From Antarctobacter aquimaris (lineage in GTDB: Bacteria > Pseudomonadota > Alphaproteobacteria > Rhodobacterales > Rhodobacteraceae): 64,000 nucleotides of DNA. The notes beneath the pieces were generated by a model. It was not told the origin of the DNA, made no database searches, and was given only the letters and a program-made list of their open reading frames with translations. Below, one piece after another: positions 25,434-34,898 of the stretch (the first letter of the stretch is position 1; every line of letters begins with the position of its first letter). Where the stretch lies: NCBI RefSeq assembly GCF_900184945.1, contig NZ_FXYF01000016.1:1-64000 (forward strand). Direction: 5' to 3'. Position numbers and translations under genes: made by a program.

Positions 25434-26783
25434 TCATGCCCGCGGAGCGATGCCCTTGTAGATCTGCGCGATCCGCTCTACCGCCTGTTCGGGCGGCAGT
25501 TCCTCACTCTCGCCGGTGCGGCGCGAGGTCAGTTCGACCACGCCGTTCTTGAGCCCGCGCGGGCCGACGGTGATCCGCCACGGCAGGCCGATCAGGTCCA
25601 TGGTGGCGAATTTCGCGCCGGCGCGTTCCTCGCGGTCGTCATAGAGCGGCTCCAGCCCCAGCGCGGTCAGCGCCTTGTACAGAGCCTCGCAGGCGGCATC
25701 GGCCTCGGCGTCGCCCTGTTTCAGGTTGACGATGCCACAATGGAACGGGGTCACGCCCTCCGGCCAGATGATGCCCTTGTCGTCGTGGCTGGCTTCGATG
25801 ATCGCGCCCAGCAGGCGCGACACGCCGATCCCGTGCGATCCCATGTGCACCGGCACCTTGTTGCCGTCGCGGTCCTGCACGGTGGCGCCCATCGGCTCGG
25901 AGTACTTGGTGCCGAAGTAGAAGATCTGACCGACCTCGATGCCGCGCGCGGAGCGGCGGCGCGCTTCGGGGATCAAATTGAACACCGCCTCGTCATGCGT
26001 CTCGTCGGTGCGGGCATAACGCGAAGTGAATTCCTCCAGCACCGCGCGGCAGGCCTCATGGCTGTCATAGTCGATCTCGCGGTCGCCGAACTTCAGGTCG
26101 GTGATCTCGCTGTCGTAGAACACCTCGCTCTCGCCCGTCTCGGCCAGCACCAGGAATTCATGCGTGTCGTCGCCGCCGATCGGGCCGCTGTCGGCGCGCA
26201 TCGGGATCGCCTGAAGGCCCATGCGTTCGTAGGTGCGCAGGTAGCTGACCAGGTGGCGGTTGTAGGCGTGCAGCGCGTCCTCTTTCGTGAGGTCGAAGTT
26301 GTAGCCGTCCTTCATCAGGAACTCGCGCCCGCGCATCACGCCGAACCGGGGGCGGATCTCGTCGCGGAACTTCCACTGGATGTGGTACAGCGTCAGCGGC
26401 AGGTCCTTGTAGCTGCCGACATGGGAGCGGAAGATGTCGGTGATCAGCTCCTCGTTGGTCGGACCGTACAGCATGTCGCGCTCGTGCCGGTCCTTGATGC
26501 GCAGCATCTCCTGGCCGTAGTCGTCGTAGCGGCCGGATTCGCGCCAGAGGTCGGCCGATTGCAGCGTCGGCATCAGCATGGGGATGTGCCCGGCGCGGAT
26601 CTGCTCCTCGTGGACGATCTGCTCGATCCGGCGCAGCACCTTGTAGCCCAAGGGCAGCCACGAGTAGATCCCCGCGCTGGCCTGCTTGATCATGCCGGCA
26701 CGCAGCATGTAGCGGTGGCTGACGATCTGGGCCTCGGAGGGGGTCTCCTTGAGGACGGGCAGGAAGTAGCGGGACAGGCGCAT
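25434..26783 (-). CDS. proS: Proline--tRNA ligase, short alphaproteobacterial form
   Basis: A 449-aa class II synthetase that charges tRNA-Pro. It starts [20 protein letters not shown] and shows [41 protein letters not shown] (motif 2) and [14 protein letters not shown] (motif 3). At ~450 aa it lacks the ~180-aa editing insertion of E. coli ProS (572 aa), as known for alphaproteobacteria, where alanine editing is done in trans. The open frame reaches 27041, but the family start and GAGAGG before the ATG at 26783 decide. It is divergent from the pentapeptide-repeat gene. Confidence 0.97.
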   Translation of the reverse strand: MRLSRYFLPVLKETPSEAQIVSHRYMLRAGMIKQASAGIYSWLPLGYKVLRRIEQIVHEEQIRAGHIPMLMPTLQSADLWRESGRYDDYGQEMLRIKDRHERDMLYGPTNEELITDIFRSHVGSYKDLPLTLYHIQWKFRDEIRPRFGVMRGREFLMKDGYNFDLTKEDALHAYNRHLVSYLRTYERMGLQAIPMRADSGPIGGDDTHEFLVLAETGESEVFYDSEITDLKFGDREIDYDSHEACRAVLEEFTSRYARTDETHDEAVFNLIPEARRRSARGIEVGQIFYFGTKYSEPMGATVQDRDGNKVPVHMGSHGIGVSRLLGAIIEASHDDKGIIWPEGVTPFHCGIVNLKQGDAEADAACEALYKALTALGLEPLYDDREERAGAKFATMDLIGLPWRITVGPRGLKNGVVELTSRRTGESEELPPEQAVERIAQIYKGIAPRA

Positions 26784-27049
26784 GTCGGACCTCTCGGGCA
26801 GCGGTTTCGCCCCTCCTAGCGGGTTGCATGGGGGCAGACAAGGGCGGCGGGGGTGGCAAACCGGTGTCAACGCGGGGCATCGACAAGGGCGATGTGGAAT
26901 CAAGCGGTTACAGGGACTAAATCCCCGAAGGAATACACTCTTGCTGGATTTCGCCCCGTCCCGAAGGCACTGACCCGTTCCTTCAAAGACCTGGTTGAGG
27001 TACACTCGCCACAGAGTTGTCTCAAAATTCATCGGTGTCACATATTGCC

Positions 27050-29008
27050 ATGTCCAATCACCTCAACCTGCGCACAGCGCTTGCCCGTACCGCACGCAAA
27101 CGCCATCTGAGCGAAGCCGAAAACGCCGCTGGCGACGCGGCCAAAGCGGTCGACCAATCCACGGTTGACCGGATTGCCAAGCTGACCGGCATGGCGCGTG
27201 CCTCATGGCTGGGTTTGCTGTCCTTCCTGGCTTTCATCGGGATTACCCTGCTGGGCGTGCAGGACGCGGATTTCTTCATTGTCGAACGCGAAACGGACCT
27301 TCCGCTGGTCGGCGTGTCCGTTCCCACAAACCTGTTCTTCTACGTCGCGCCGCTGTTTGGCGCGCTCTTGTACGTCCACATGCACCTATATCTCGTGAAA
27401 CTGTGGAAGGCGCTTGACAGCCTGCCCAGGGACAACGGCAGCCCGGCGGAAGAGGTCATTGCCCCCTGGATCGTCAGCGACATGGTCCTGTCCCGACATC
27501 CGGGCGCCGTTCACGCCTATCCGATGCGCACGCTGGCCCGCGTTGTCGTGTTCCTGTCGATCTTTGCCTTTGGACCCTTTGTGCTCGCCGCCTTCTGGTG
27601 GCGGTCCATGCCGAAACATGACGAATTGCTGACTGTCGTCTTCTGCGGTCTGCCGTTGTTCGTTTCCGTGCTGGCCGGTGTGGAAAGCTGGCGCGCCCTG
27701 CGCCGGGGCGGCGCGGAAGCGAGCCACATGTCCAGAGGTGTCGCAGCGCGCTGGATCGCTGTCCTGCTGGCACTGAGCATGTTCGGTTTCCTGACCACCG
27801 AAGGGACCTTGGGGGCCTATGCGCAGGTCAACAGGATCAGGATCTTGGGCGAAGAACTCGAATTCCGATCCGTCTATCAGCGTCGTCATGCGGCAGTTGT
27901 GGCCGAGTTGGGAAAACTGGACGAGACGCAGCTTCGCGACCGTTTTGCAGGCACAACGGATTATCCCAATGAGAACAACCTACAATACCTTGCTTATCGC
28001 GAATTGAAACGGCGCTGGTGGATGAAAACCTGGTGGCCCGGCCTGCTGCGCCCTGCGCAACTGGCCGGTGTGAGTTTTGTCGAAACGCCGCCCGACTGGC
28101 GTCCGCGTGACGAGGCAGAGCAACTTTTCCGACCCAAATGGTGCGCTGGAGAAGATATTCCGATGCTCGCATGCGGGCCTGGACCGCTGGCACGCGACGA
28201 TGTCGGAGAGCCTCTGCCGGAGCCGGAGCACCAAGCCTATCAACGCAATCTCTGGTGTGAAGAATTAATGGGCACAGATATCCCTGAGTCCGCTTGCCTG
28301 CAGATATTCGACGACCTGAACACGCGTTACGTCGCGGCGTGGAAAAAGGCCCGGAAAGATGCATTGGCTGCGCTGCCGCAACGCAAACTCGCCAAGGCTG
28401 ACCTGCGCAGAGCCGTCCTCGCGGGGGCGCGGATGAACAGGGTAGACCTCAGGGAGGCGCGAATGGAGGGGGCGGTCCTCCAGCGGGCGCGGATGGAGGG
28501 GGCGGTCTTAGCGCTGACGCGGATGGAGCATGCGGACCTCAGGTGGGCGCGGATGGAGAAGGCGGACCTCTCGGGAGCGTGGATGGAAGAGGCAGACCTC
28601 AGGTGGGCGCGGATGGAGGGGGCGGACCTCCGGTGGGCACGGATGGAGGGGGCGGAGTTCTGGGGAGCACGGATTATGGAGGCACTCCGTGGGGGCGCGT
28701 GGATAACGTGGGCGAACCTCAGGGAGGCGCGGATGGATGCTACAACCGATCTGACCGCTGCGGATGTCACATCCGCAGCGGTCAGATCGGTTGATTTTAC
28801 CACTGTGTCCCTGTCGCAAGATCAGATCAATGGGCTGTTCGGGGATGCCAGCGTGACTTTGCCCGAAGGGATAGCTTGGCCGAAGCACTGGCCGACCTGG
28901 GTACTACCTTGGGACGGCGCCCACGCCTTCGACACCGAATGGCGCAAGTGGCAGGCCGATCCGCAGGGCTACCGCCCGCCGCCTCCCCCGGACCCCACGG
29001 AAGACTGA
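27050..29008 (+). CDS. Membrane-anchored pentapeptide-repeat protein
   Basis: A 652-aa protein with about five predicted membrane segments in the first 255 residues (~53-71, 91-114, 163-185, 195-212, 233-252). A soluble region follows, then a pentapeptide-repeat block at ~447-563 with a 10-residue period ([10 protein letters not shown] type), then a C-terminal tail. Pentapeptide repeats form a right-handed quadrilateral beta-helix; the role here is unknown. The start is uncertain: ATG 27050, or TTG 27017 in frame, with no strong ribosome-binding site. Its GC is visibly lower and its codon use looser than the neighbours, which suggests transfer. A 51-base dyad (28743-28793) lies inside it. Confidence 0.8.
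   Translation: MSNHLNLRTALARTARKRHLSEAENAAGDAAKAVDQSTVDRIAKLTGMARASWLGLLSFLAFIGITLLGVQDADFFIVERETDLPLVGVSVPTNLFFYVAPLFGALLYVHMHLYLVKLWKALDSLPRDNGSPAEEVIAPWIVSDMVLSRHPGAVHAYPMRTLARVVVFLSIFAFGPFVLAAFWWRSMPKHDELLTVVFCGLPLFVSVLAGVESWRALRRGGAEASHMSRGVAARWIAVLLALSMFGFLTTEGTLGAYAQVNRIRILGEELEFRSVYQRRHAAVVAELGKLDETQLRDRFAGTTDYPNENNLQYLAYRELKRRWWMKTWWPGLLRPAQLAGVSFVETPPDWRPRDEAEQLFRPKWCAGEDIPMLACGPGPLARDDVGEPLPEPEHQAYQRNLWCEELMGTDIPESACLQIFDDLNTRYVAAWKKARKDALAALPQRKLAKADLRRAVLAGARMNRVDLREARMEGAVLQRARMEGAVLALTRMEHADLRWARMEKADLSGAWMEEADLRWARMEGADLRWARMEGAEFWGARIMEALRGGAWITWANLREARMDATTDLTAADVTSAAVRSVDFTTVSLSQDQINGLFGDASVTLPEGIAWPKHWPTWVLPWDGAHAFDTEWRKWQADPQGYRPPPPPDPTED
28743..28793. repeat. 51-base perfect dyad inside the pentapeptide-repeat gene
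   Basis: Two 25-base arms (28743-28767 and 28769-28793) are exact reverse complements separated by a single C. The arms start CAACCGATCTGACC and end GGTCAGATCGGTTG. The dyad is in frame, encodes roughly [18 protein letters not shown], and marks the end of the repeat block. Confidence 0.85.
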
Positions 29009-29129
29009 CCCCAGCCCCCACAGGCGCACTTTTGCCGGATGTCCACAGGCTTGTGACCGGGCGCCCGCGGCAGGCGCTTGAAACCCGGTCAGGAACGCGC
29101 GACAAGAGAGCCATACGAAAGGATATTTC

Positions 29130-30221
29130 ATGGCTCTGCCGGTCCGGGATCAGCTGAAGTACTGGGGCATTGCCGCGGCGGTGTTCTCGGTCGTGCTGTG
29201 GTTCCTGGGCGACGTGCTGTTGCCCTTTATCCTGGGCGGCGCCATCGCCTATTGCCTCGACCCGATCGCCGACTGGCTGGAGCGGGTGGGTCTCAGCCGG
29301 GCCGCCGCGACCGCCGTGATCGCGGTCTGCGGCGTGGTGCTGTTCGTCGTCATGACGCTGGCCATCATCCCCTTGCTGGTCCAGCAGGCGCTGGCGCTGT
29401 TCAACCTCGCGCCGCAGCTGTTCCGCGACCTCGAGGCCTTTCTGCTGGAGCGGTTTCCCAGCATCGTCAACGAGGACAGCGTGACCCGCACCACGCTGAT
29501 CCAGCTGGGCGACACCATCCGCCAGAAGGGCGTGGAGGTGGTCAACGCGGCGCTGGGCTCGGTCGGGTCGATCCTGAACGTGGTGGCGCTGTTCCTGATC
29601 GTGCCGGTGGTGGCGATCTACCTGCTGCTGGACTGGGACCGCATGGTGGCGCAGGTCGACACGCTGGTGCCGCTGGACCACAAGCCGATGATCCGCCGCC
29701 TGGCGACCGAGATCGACCGCGTGCTGGCGGGCTTCATCCGCGGCATGGGGTCGGTCTGCCTGATCCTGGGCACCTACTATGCCCTGATGCTCTGGCTGGT
29801 GGGGCTGCAGTTCGGCCCGGTGGTGGGCGTCATCGCCGGCGTCCTGACCTTCATCCCCTACGTCGGCGCCATCGTCGGCGGCGCGCTGGCCATCGGCCTG
29901 GCGCTGTTCCAGTTCTGGGGCGAATGGTGGTGGATCCTCGCGGTCTACGCGATCTTCCAGTCCGGCCAGTTCGTCGAGGGCAACATCCTGACGCCGAACC
30001 TGGTGGGCAGCTCGGTCGGGCTGCACCCGGTCTGGCTGCTGCTGGCGCTGTCGGTGTTCGGCTCGCTGTTCGGCTTTGTCGGGCTGCTGGTGGCGGTGCC
30101 GCTGGCCGCCGCGCTGGGGGTCGTTGCACGTTTCCTGGCCGGGCAGTACCTCGGCTCGCGCCTGTTCCTGGGCCTGGCCGCCGAGGAACCGGCCTTTTCC
30201 TCCCAACGGGACGACGAATGA
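29130..30221 (+). CDS. AI-2E family (PerM-type) transporter
   Basis: A 363-aa inner-membrane protein of the AI-2E/PerM family with 7-8 predicted membrane segments: two at the N-terminus (FSVVLWFLGDVLLPFILGGA), then TAVIAVCGVVLFVVM and VALFLIVPVVAIYLLLDWDR. The C-terminal set includes the family-typical LTFIPYVGAIVGG and EGNILTPNLVGSSVGLHPVW. Substrate unknown; some relatives export autoinducer-2 or act as antiporters. AAAGGA lies before the ATG. Its TGA overlaps the hdaA ATG (30218-30221). The perM-hdaA-ppk order is common in this bacterial order. Confidence 0.9.
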   Translation: MALPVRDQLKYWGIAAAVFSVVLWFLGDVLLPFILGGAIAYCLDPIADWLERVGLSRAAATAVIAVCGVVLFVVMTLAIIPLLVQQALALFNLAPQLFRDLEAFLLERFPSIVNEDSVTRTTLIQLGDTIRQKGVEVVNAALGSVGSILNVVALFLIVPVVAIYLLLDWDRMVAQVDTLVPLDHKPMIRRLATEIDRVLAGFIRGMGSVCLILGTYYALMLWLVGLQFGPVVGVIAGVLTFIPYVGAIVGGALAIGLALFQFWGEWWWILAVYAIFQSGQFVEGNILTPNLVGSSVGLHPVWLLLALSVFGSLFGFVGLLVAVPLAAALGVVARFLAGQYLGSRLFLGLAAEEPAFSSQRDDE

Positions 30222-30952
30222 GCGGCCCGGTCCAGATGCCGCTGCCGCTGCCCTCGCGCGCGGCGCTGGGCAAACACGACTTTTTCGTCAGCCCGGCCAA
30301 TGCGCTGGCGGTGGCGCAGATCGAACGCTGGCGCGACTGGCCAGCGCGCAAGATGATCCTGAGCGGCCCGACCGGGTCGGGCAAGACCCACCTCGCCCAT
30401 GTCTGGGCGCAGATGTCAGGCGCCCGGATCGAACAGGCCCGCGCGCTGGATAGCGCCGACATCCCGGCGCTGGCGGCGGGGCCGGTCTGTGTCGAGGATG
30501 TCGAAGAGATCGCCGGGCAGCCCGCGCTGGAAGAGGCGCTGTTCCACCTGCACAACATGGTGCTGGCCAACGGCGGCGCGCTGCTGCTGACGGCGGCACG
30601 CGACCCGGCGTACTGGAACCTCGGCCTGCCGGACCTTTCCAGCCGGATGATGGGCGCGCAGGTGGCGCATATCGCCGAACCGGACGACGCGCTGCTGGCC
30701 GCCGTGCTGGCCAAGCTGTTCGACGACCGGCAGGTGGTGCCGGGGCCCGAAGTGATCGGCTATCTCGTGCGGCACATGCCGCGCAGCTACGCGGCGGCCG
30801 CGCAGATCGTGGCCGCGCTGGACGCCGAGGCGCTGGCACAAAAGGGCAAGGTCTCGCGCAAGCTGGCGGCGCGCATCCTGGCCGAACTCGTCCCGCCCGG
30901 CGCCGAGAGCCGCGCGCCGCGACAGGCCGAATCCGGCGACGCGCACGAGTGA
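30218..30952 (+). CDS. hdaA: DnaA regulatory inactivator-like AAA protein
   Basis: A 244-aa DnaA-related ATPase of the HdaA type, which in alphaproteobacteria works with the sliding clamp to inactivate DnaA-ATP after initiation. Seen are an N-terminal clamp-binding-like stretch (VQMPLPLPSR), the Walker A motif GPTGSGKTHL (~52), a Walker B region (VCVEDVEE), LPDLSSRMMGAQ as sensor, and a short C-terminal lid. There is no DNA-binding domain IV, which separates it from DnaA. It overlaps the upstream transporter by ATGA. ppk follows within 60 bases. Confidence 0.88.
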   Translation: MSGPVQMPLPLPSRAALGKHDFFVSPANALAVAQIERWRDWPARKMILSGPTGSGKTHLAHVWAQMSGARIEQARALDSADIPALAAGPVCVEDVEEIAGQPALEEALFHLHNMVLANGGALLLTAARDPAYWNLGLPDLSSRMMGAQVAHIAEPDDALLAAVLAKLFDDRQVVPGPEVIGYLVRHMPRSYAAAAQIVAALDAEALAQKGKVSRKLAARILAELVPPGAESRAPRQAESGDAHE

Positions 30953-31011
30953 GCTTTTCCTTTCGCGGACGGCGGCTTACCCTGTCCGGCAACCAGAGGC
31001 ACGAGAGCGAC

Positions 31012-33186
31012 ATGACCCAGGCCGATTTCCTCAAGGCGCCGCTGCCGCCCGCCACCGAGCTGCCCGACCTCGACCTGGCCGGGCCGGGCCGCTTCTTCAA
31101 CCGCGAGCTCAGCTGGCTGGGATTCAACTGGCGCGTGCTGGAAGAGGCCGAGAACCCGCGCGTGCCGCTGCTGGAGCGGCTGCGCTTTCTGTCGATCTCG
31201 GCGGCGAACCTGGACGAGTTTTACACCGTGCGCGTGGCCGGCCTGCGCGAACTGGCCCACACCGGCAACAACACCCCCGCCGACGACGGGCTGACCCCGG
31301 CCGAACAGCTGGTGCTGATCGACGAGGACGCGCGCAAGCTGCTGGCCGAACAGCAGCGCGTGTTGATCCAGTTGCAGGGGCTGATGTCCGATGCGGGCAT
31401 CTCGATCGTCGGGCGCAAGGACCTGACCCCCGAGGACGTGAAATTCCTCGGCGAGGCCTTCCTCGCCAAGGTCTTCCCGGTGCTGTCGCCGCTGGCGATC
31501 GACCCGGCGCACCCCTTCCCCTTCATCGCCAACATGGGCTATTGCCTGGCCTTGCAGCTGGACCGGGTGCGCGACAAGCGTCCGTTGCAGGCGCTGCTGC
31601 CGATCCCGGCCCAGATCGACCGCTTCATGAAGCTGCCCGCGCGGGATGGCGAACACCGCTTCATCCTGCTCGAGGAACTGGTGCTCTTGCACATCGACAG
31701 CCTGTTCCCCGGCTACCGGGTCAAGGACCACTTCGGCTTTCGCGTGCTGCGCGACAGCGACCTGGAGGTCGAGGAAGAGGCCGAGGACCTGGTGCGCGAA
31801 TTCGAGGTCGCGCTCAAGCGCCGCCGCCGCGGCGAGGTGGTGCGGCTGACCGTGTCCAGGGGCGCGCCGAAGGCCCTGCGCGACATCGTCATGCGCGAAC
31901 TGCACGTGCACGACGACGAGGTGATCGAACTGGACGGCATGATCGGCGTGGCCGACACCAAGGAACTGGTGATCGACGCCCGCCCGGACCTGCTGTGGCC
32001 CACCTTCACCCCGCGCGTGCCGGAGCGGGTGCAGGACCACGACGGCAACATGTTCCGCGCCATGGCGCAGAAGGACATGCTGCTGCACCACCCCTACGAG
32101 ACCTTCGACATGGTGGTGCGCTTTCTGAACCAGGCGGCGATTGACCCCAACGTGGTGGCGATCAAGCAGACGCTCTACCGCACCTCCAAGAACTCGCCCA
32201 TCGTCGACGCGCTGTGCGAGGCGGCCGAGGAAGGCAAGTCCGTCACCGCGCTGGTCGAGCTGAAGGCGCGCTTTGACGAGGCCGCCAACATCCGCCAGTC
32301 GCGGCGGCTGGAACGGTCGGGCGCGCATGTGGTCTACGGCTTTCTCGAATGGAAGACGCACGCCAAGATCAGCCAGGTGGTCCGGCGCGAGGGCGACAGG
32401 CTGGTGACCTACACCCACTGGGGGACCGGCAACTACCACCCGATCACCGCCAAGATCTACACCGACCTGTCGTTCTTCACCTGCGACGCGGCGCTGGGGC
32501 GGGACGCGGCCAAGCTGTTCAACTACCTCAGCGGCTATGCCATGCCCGAAGGGCTGGAGAACCTGCTGTTTTCGCCGCACACGCTGAAATCCGGCATGAT
32601 CGAGATGATCGACAAGGAAATCGCCCACGCCCAGGCGGGCAAGCCGGCGCAGATCTGGATCAAGATGAACTCGCTGATCGAGCCGGACATGATCGACGCG
32701 CTGTACCGCGCCAGCCAGGGCGGGGTCAGGGTCGACTGCGTGATCCGCGGCATCTGCGGGCTGCGGCCGGGGGTCAAGGGGCTGTCGGAAAACATCCGGA
32801 TCAAGAGCATCGTCGGCCGCTTTCTGGAACATTCGCGTATCGTCTGTTTCGGAAACGGACACGGTCTGCCGCACAAGAAGGCGCGCGTCTTCATGTCCTC
32901 GGCCGACTGGATGGGCCGCAACCTGAACCGCCGGATCGAGACCGGGGTCGAGATCCACAACCCCACCGTCAAGGCGCAGATCGTCAGCCAGATCATGGCG
33001 GCGAACCTGGCCGACACGGCGCAGAGCTGGGTCATGGAGCCATCGGGCGCCTTTGTCCGCCATCCCGTGCCGGAGGGCGAGTTCGCGTTCAACTGCCACC
33101 GCTTCTTCATGGAGAACCCGTCGCTGTCGGGGCGCGGCTCGGCCGGGGCCTCGGACGTGCCGCAGCTGACCCACACGGCGGACTGA
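31012..33186 (+). CDS. ppk: Polyphosphate kinase 1
   Basis: A 724-aa PPK1 that polymerises ATP gamma-phosphate into polyphosphate at the membrane or cytoplasm. Motifs are RELSWLGFNWRVLEEA and LSISAANLDEFYTVRV at the N-terminus, DPNVVAIKQTLYRTS, the autophosphorylated His region WKTHAKISQV, HWGTGNYHPITAKIYTD, and SSADWMGRNLNRRIE. A GTG at 30949 would overlap the hdaA stop and add 21 residues; the ATG at 31012 matches usual PPK starts better. The matching exopolyphosphatase gene lies 1.7 kb downstream, beyond the flagellin gene. Confidence 0.95.
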   Translation: MTQADFLKAPLPPATELPDLDLAGPGRFFNRELSWLGFNWRVLEEAENPRVPLLERLRFLSISAANLDEFYTVRVAGLRELAHTGNNTPADDGLTPAEQLVLIDEDARKLLAEQQRVLIQLQGLMSDAGISIVGRKDLTPEDVKFLGEAFLAKVFPVLSPLAIDPAHPFPFIANMGYCLALQLDRVRDKRPLQALLPIPAQIDRFMKLPARDGEHRFILLEELVLLHIDSLFPGYRVKDHFGFRVLRDSDLEVEEEAEDLVREFEVALKRRRRGEVVRLTVSRGAPKALRDIVMRELHVHDDEVIELDGMIGVADTKELVIDARPDLLWPTFTPRVPERVQDHDGNMFRAMAQKDMLLHHPYETFDMVVRFLNQAAIDPNVVAIKQTLYRTSKNSPIVDALCEAAEEGKSVTALVELKARFDEAANIRQSRRLERSGAHVVYGFLEWKTHAKISQVVRREGDRLVTYTHWGTGNYHPITAKIYTDLSFFTCDAALGRDAAKLFNYLSGYAMPEGLENLLFSPHTLKSGMIEMIDKEIAHAQAGKPAQIWIKMNSLIEPDMIDALYRASQGGVRVDCVIRGICGLRPGVKGLSENIRIKSIVGRFLEHSRIVCFGNGHGLPHKKARVFMSSADWMGRNLNRRIETGVEIHNPTVKAQIVSQIMAANLADTAQSWVMEPSGAFVRHPVPEGEFAFNCHRFFMENPSLSGRGSAGASDVPQLTHTAD

Positions 33187-33243
33187 CCGGCGTCCCGGCG
33201 CATCGTTGCCAGGTGGTGAACAATCACGCACGCAGGCGGGGAA

Positions 33244-33257
33244 CAGTTCGCGAACTG
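33244..33257. repeat. Palindrome in the ppk-flagellin spacer
   Basis: CAGTTCGCGAACTG is a perfect 14-base palindrome 58 bases after the ppk stop and 70 bases before the CtrA-like box. It could be part of the flagellin control region or a weak ppk transcript end. Confidence 0.35.
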
Positions 33258-33324
33258 GCATACAACCCATTCGGAACGCTGTCGAATTTCCGCCACAACA
33301 TGACCTCCGTCGTGCCGCAAATCG

Positions 33325-33339
33325 TTAAAGCGGAATTAA
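33325..33339 (+). promoter_or_regulatory. CtrA-type binding site before flagellin
   Basis: TTAA-AGCGGAA-TTAA matches exactly the alphaproteobacterial CtrA consensus TTAA-N7-TTAA, 146 bases before the flagellin ATG. CtrA controls motility genes in Rhodobacterales, so position and target agree. Binding itself is inferred. Confidence 0.65.
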
Positions 33340-33484
33340 AGCGGGCATCGCACAGTCACGCTGCACGACTCTCCCGTGGCGCAGGCCCTCGGACCGCCTG
33401 TAGCGTCAGAAGACGTTCGCTGTGCCGGATTTCCGTCCGGCATTCCCGGTGCGAAAAGCACCCTACGAACGAAAGGCGACGCTC

Positions 33485-34783
33485 ATGTCGAGTATCAATT
33501 CCAATCCAGGGGCCACCGCCGCCCTGCAAACCCTGAAGGCCATCAACGCCTCGATGGCGGACACCCAGAAACAGATCGCCACCGGCAAGCGGGTCTCCAA
33601 TTCGCAGGACAACGCCGCCGTCTGGGCGATCTCCAAGACCATGGAAGCCGACGTGCAGGGCTTCAAGCGGGTCTCCGACAGCCTCAACCTGGGCCAGGCG
33701 ACGCTGGCCGTGGCGCGCGAAGGCGCCGAGACGGTCACCGACCTGCTGACCCAGATCAAGGGCAAGGTGGTCGCCGCGCAGGAGGAAAACGTCGACCGCG
33801 CAAAGATCCAGGCCGACATCGTCGCGCTGCGCGAGCAGATCGGATCCATTGTCAGCGCGGCGCAGTTCAACGGCCAGGGCCTGCTGAGCAACACCTCGCA
33901 GACGGCGGGGTCCGGCGGGATCAACGTGCTGGCCTCGATCGACCGGTCGCAATCCGGCGTGACCTCCAGCGACATCCGCATCGCCAAGCAGGACCTCGGC
34001 CAGGGCCAGTCCAGCATCGGCACCGCGCTGACCGCGCTGGCCGCGGGCGCCAACAACATCACCGGCTTTGGTGACGGCACCGCCGCCGCACTGACCGGCG
34101 CCGCCTCGGCCCCCACCGGCACCACCACCTTCGGCGCCAGCGCCACGACCGCCGTGGCCGCGGGCACCGGGTTTTCCATCGACATCAGCGCCACCGCGGG
34201 CGCCGCGCCGTCCAACACCGCCAGCCGCAACGACATCAAGTATGTCGCCCGCGACGGCGACACCATGGCCGATGTGACGGCGGGCCTGGCCGCCGCCTTC
34301 AACAAGTACATGACCGAAGACCTGGGCGCCGGCAACGAGGGCACCGTCAATGCCACCGCCAGCGGCAACCAGATCACCTTTACCGGGGTCGACCAGACCG
34401 GCGCCAACTTCTCGGTCGCGGTGCAGCAATACGCCGCCAACGCCGCCACCACCATCGGCGGCGGGCTGGCCGAGCTGGGCAACATCGACGTCACCAGCCA
34501 GGCCGGGGTCGACAGCGCCCTGAACGAGATGGAAGGCCTGATCCAGACCGCCATCGATTCGGCGGCATCCTTCGGTTCGGCCGGCATGCGCCTGGACACC
34601 CAGAAGGAGTTCGTCAGCGGCCTGACCGACGCGCTGAAATCCGGCATCGGCTCGCTGGTGGACGCGGACCTCGAGGAGGTCTCGGCCAAGTTGCAGGCGC
34701 AGCAGGTCCAGCAGCAGCTGGCCATGCAGGCGCTGTCGATCGCCAACCAGTCGCCCAGCGTCCTGCTGTCGCTGTTCCGCTGA
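33485..34783 (+). CDS. fliC: Flagellin
   Basis: A 432-aa flagellar filament subunit. The conserved N-terminal coiled-coil region (MSSINSNPGATAALQTLKAI, then KQIATGKRVSNSQDNAAVWA) and C-terminal region (LDTQKEFVSGLTDALKSGIG to the end SVLLSLFR) flank a variable, Ala/Thr/Gly-rich middle (~180-330). Proteins of this kind have no signal peptide and are exported by the flagellar type III system. The start is ATG 33485 with AAAGG upstream. It has its own CtrA-like box and a strong terminator hairpin, so it is monocistronic and inserted between ppk and ppx. No other flagellar gene is in the window. Confidence 0.95.
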   Translation: MSSINSNPGATAALQTLKAINASMADTQKQIATGKRVSNSQDNAAVWAISKTMEADVQGFKRVSDSLNLGQATLAVAREGAETVTDLLTQIKGKVVAAQEENVDRAKIQADIVALREQIGSIVSAAQFNGQGLLSNTSQTAGSGGINVLASIDRSQSGVTSSDIRIAKQDLGQGQSSIGTALTALAAGANNITGFGDGTAAALTGAASAPTGTTTFGASATTAVAAGTGFSIDISATAGAAPSNTASRNDIKYVARDGDTMADVTAGLAAAFNKYMTEDLGAGNEGTVNATASGNQITFTGVDQTGANFSVAVQQYAANAATTIGGGLAELGNIDVTSQAGVDSALNEMEGLIQTAIDSAASFGSAGMRLDTQKEFVSGLTDALKSGIGSLVDADLEEVSAKLQAQQVQQQLAMQALSIANQSPSVLLSLFR

Positions 34784-34789
34784 AAACAG

Positions 34790-34838
34790 CGCGCCAGCCC
34801 CGGGCTCAGGCGGAGCTTCCGCCCCGGGACTGGCGCGT
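34790..34838 (+). terminator. Strong hairpin after flagellin
   Basis: A long stem begins CGCGCCAG-CCCCGGG and is closed by CCCGGGA-CTGGCGCG, with one mismatch. Inside it is a second stem GGCGGA/TCCGCC. It starts 6 bases after the flagellin stop. There is no long U tract, only TCCTTGTT. Confidence 0.65.
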
Positions 34839-34898
34839 CCTTGTTGACCCGGCTTGCCCATGCACGTCATAACCCGGACAGAACGGATCGGGAATCGC

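Noticed and set aside
26782-27110. Small open frames in the proS / pentapeptide spacer
   Set aside because: No ribosome-binding site or signal; they overlap the divergent promoter region and the start of the pentapeptide gene.
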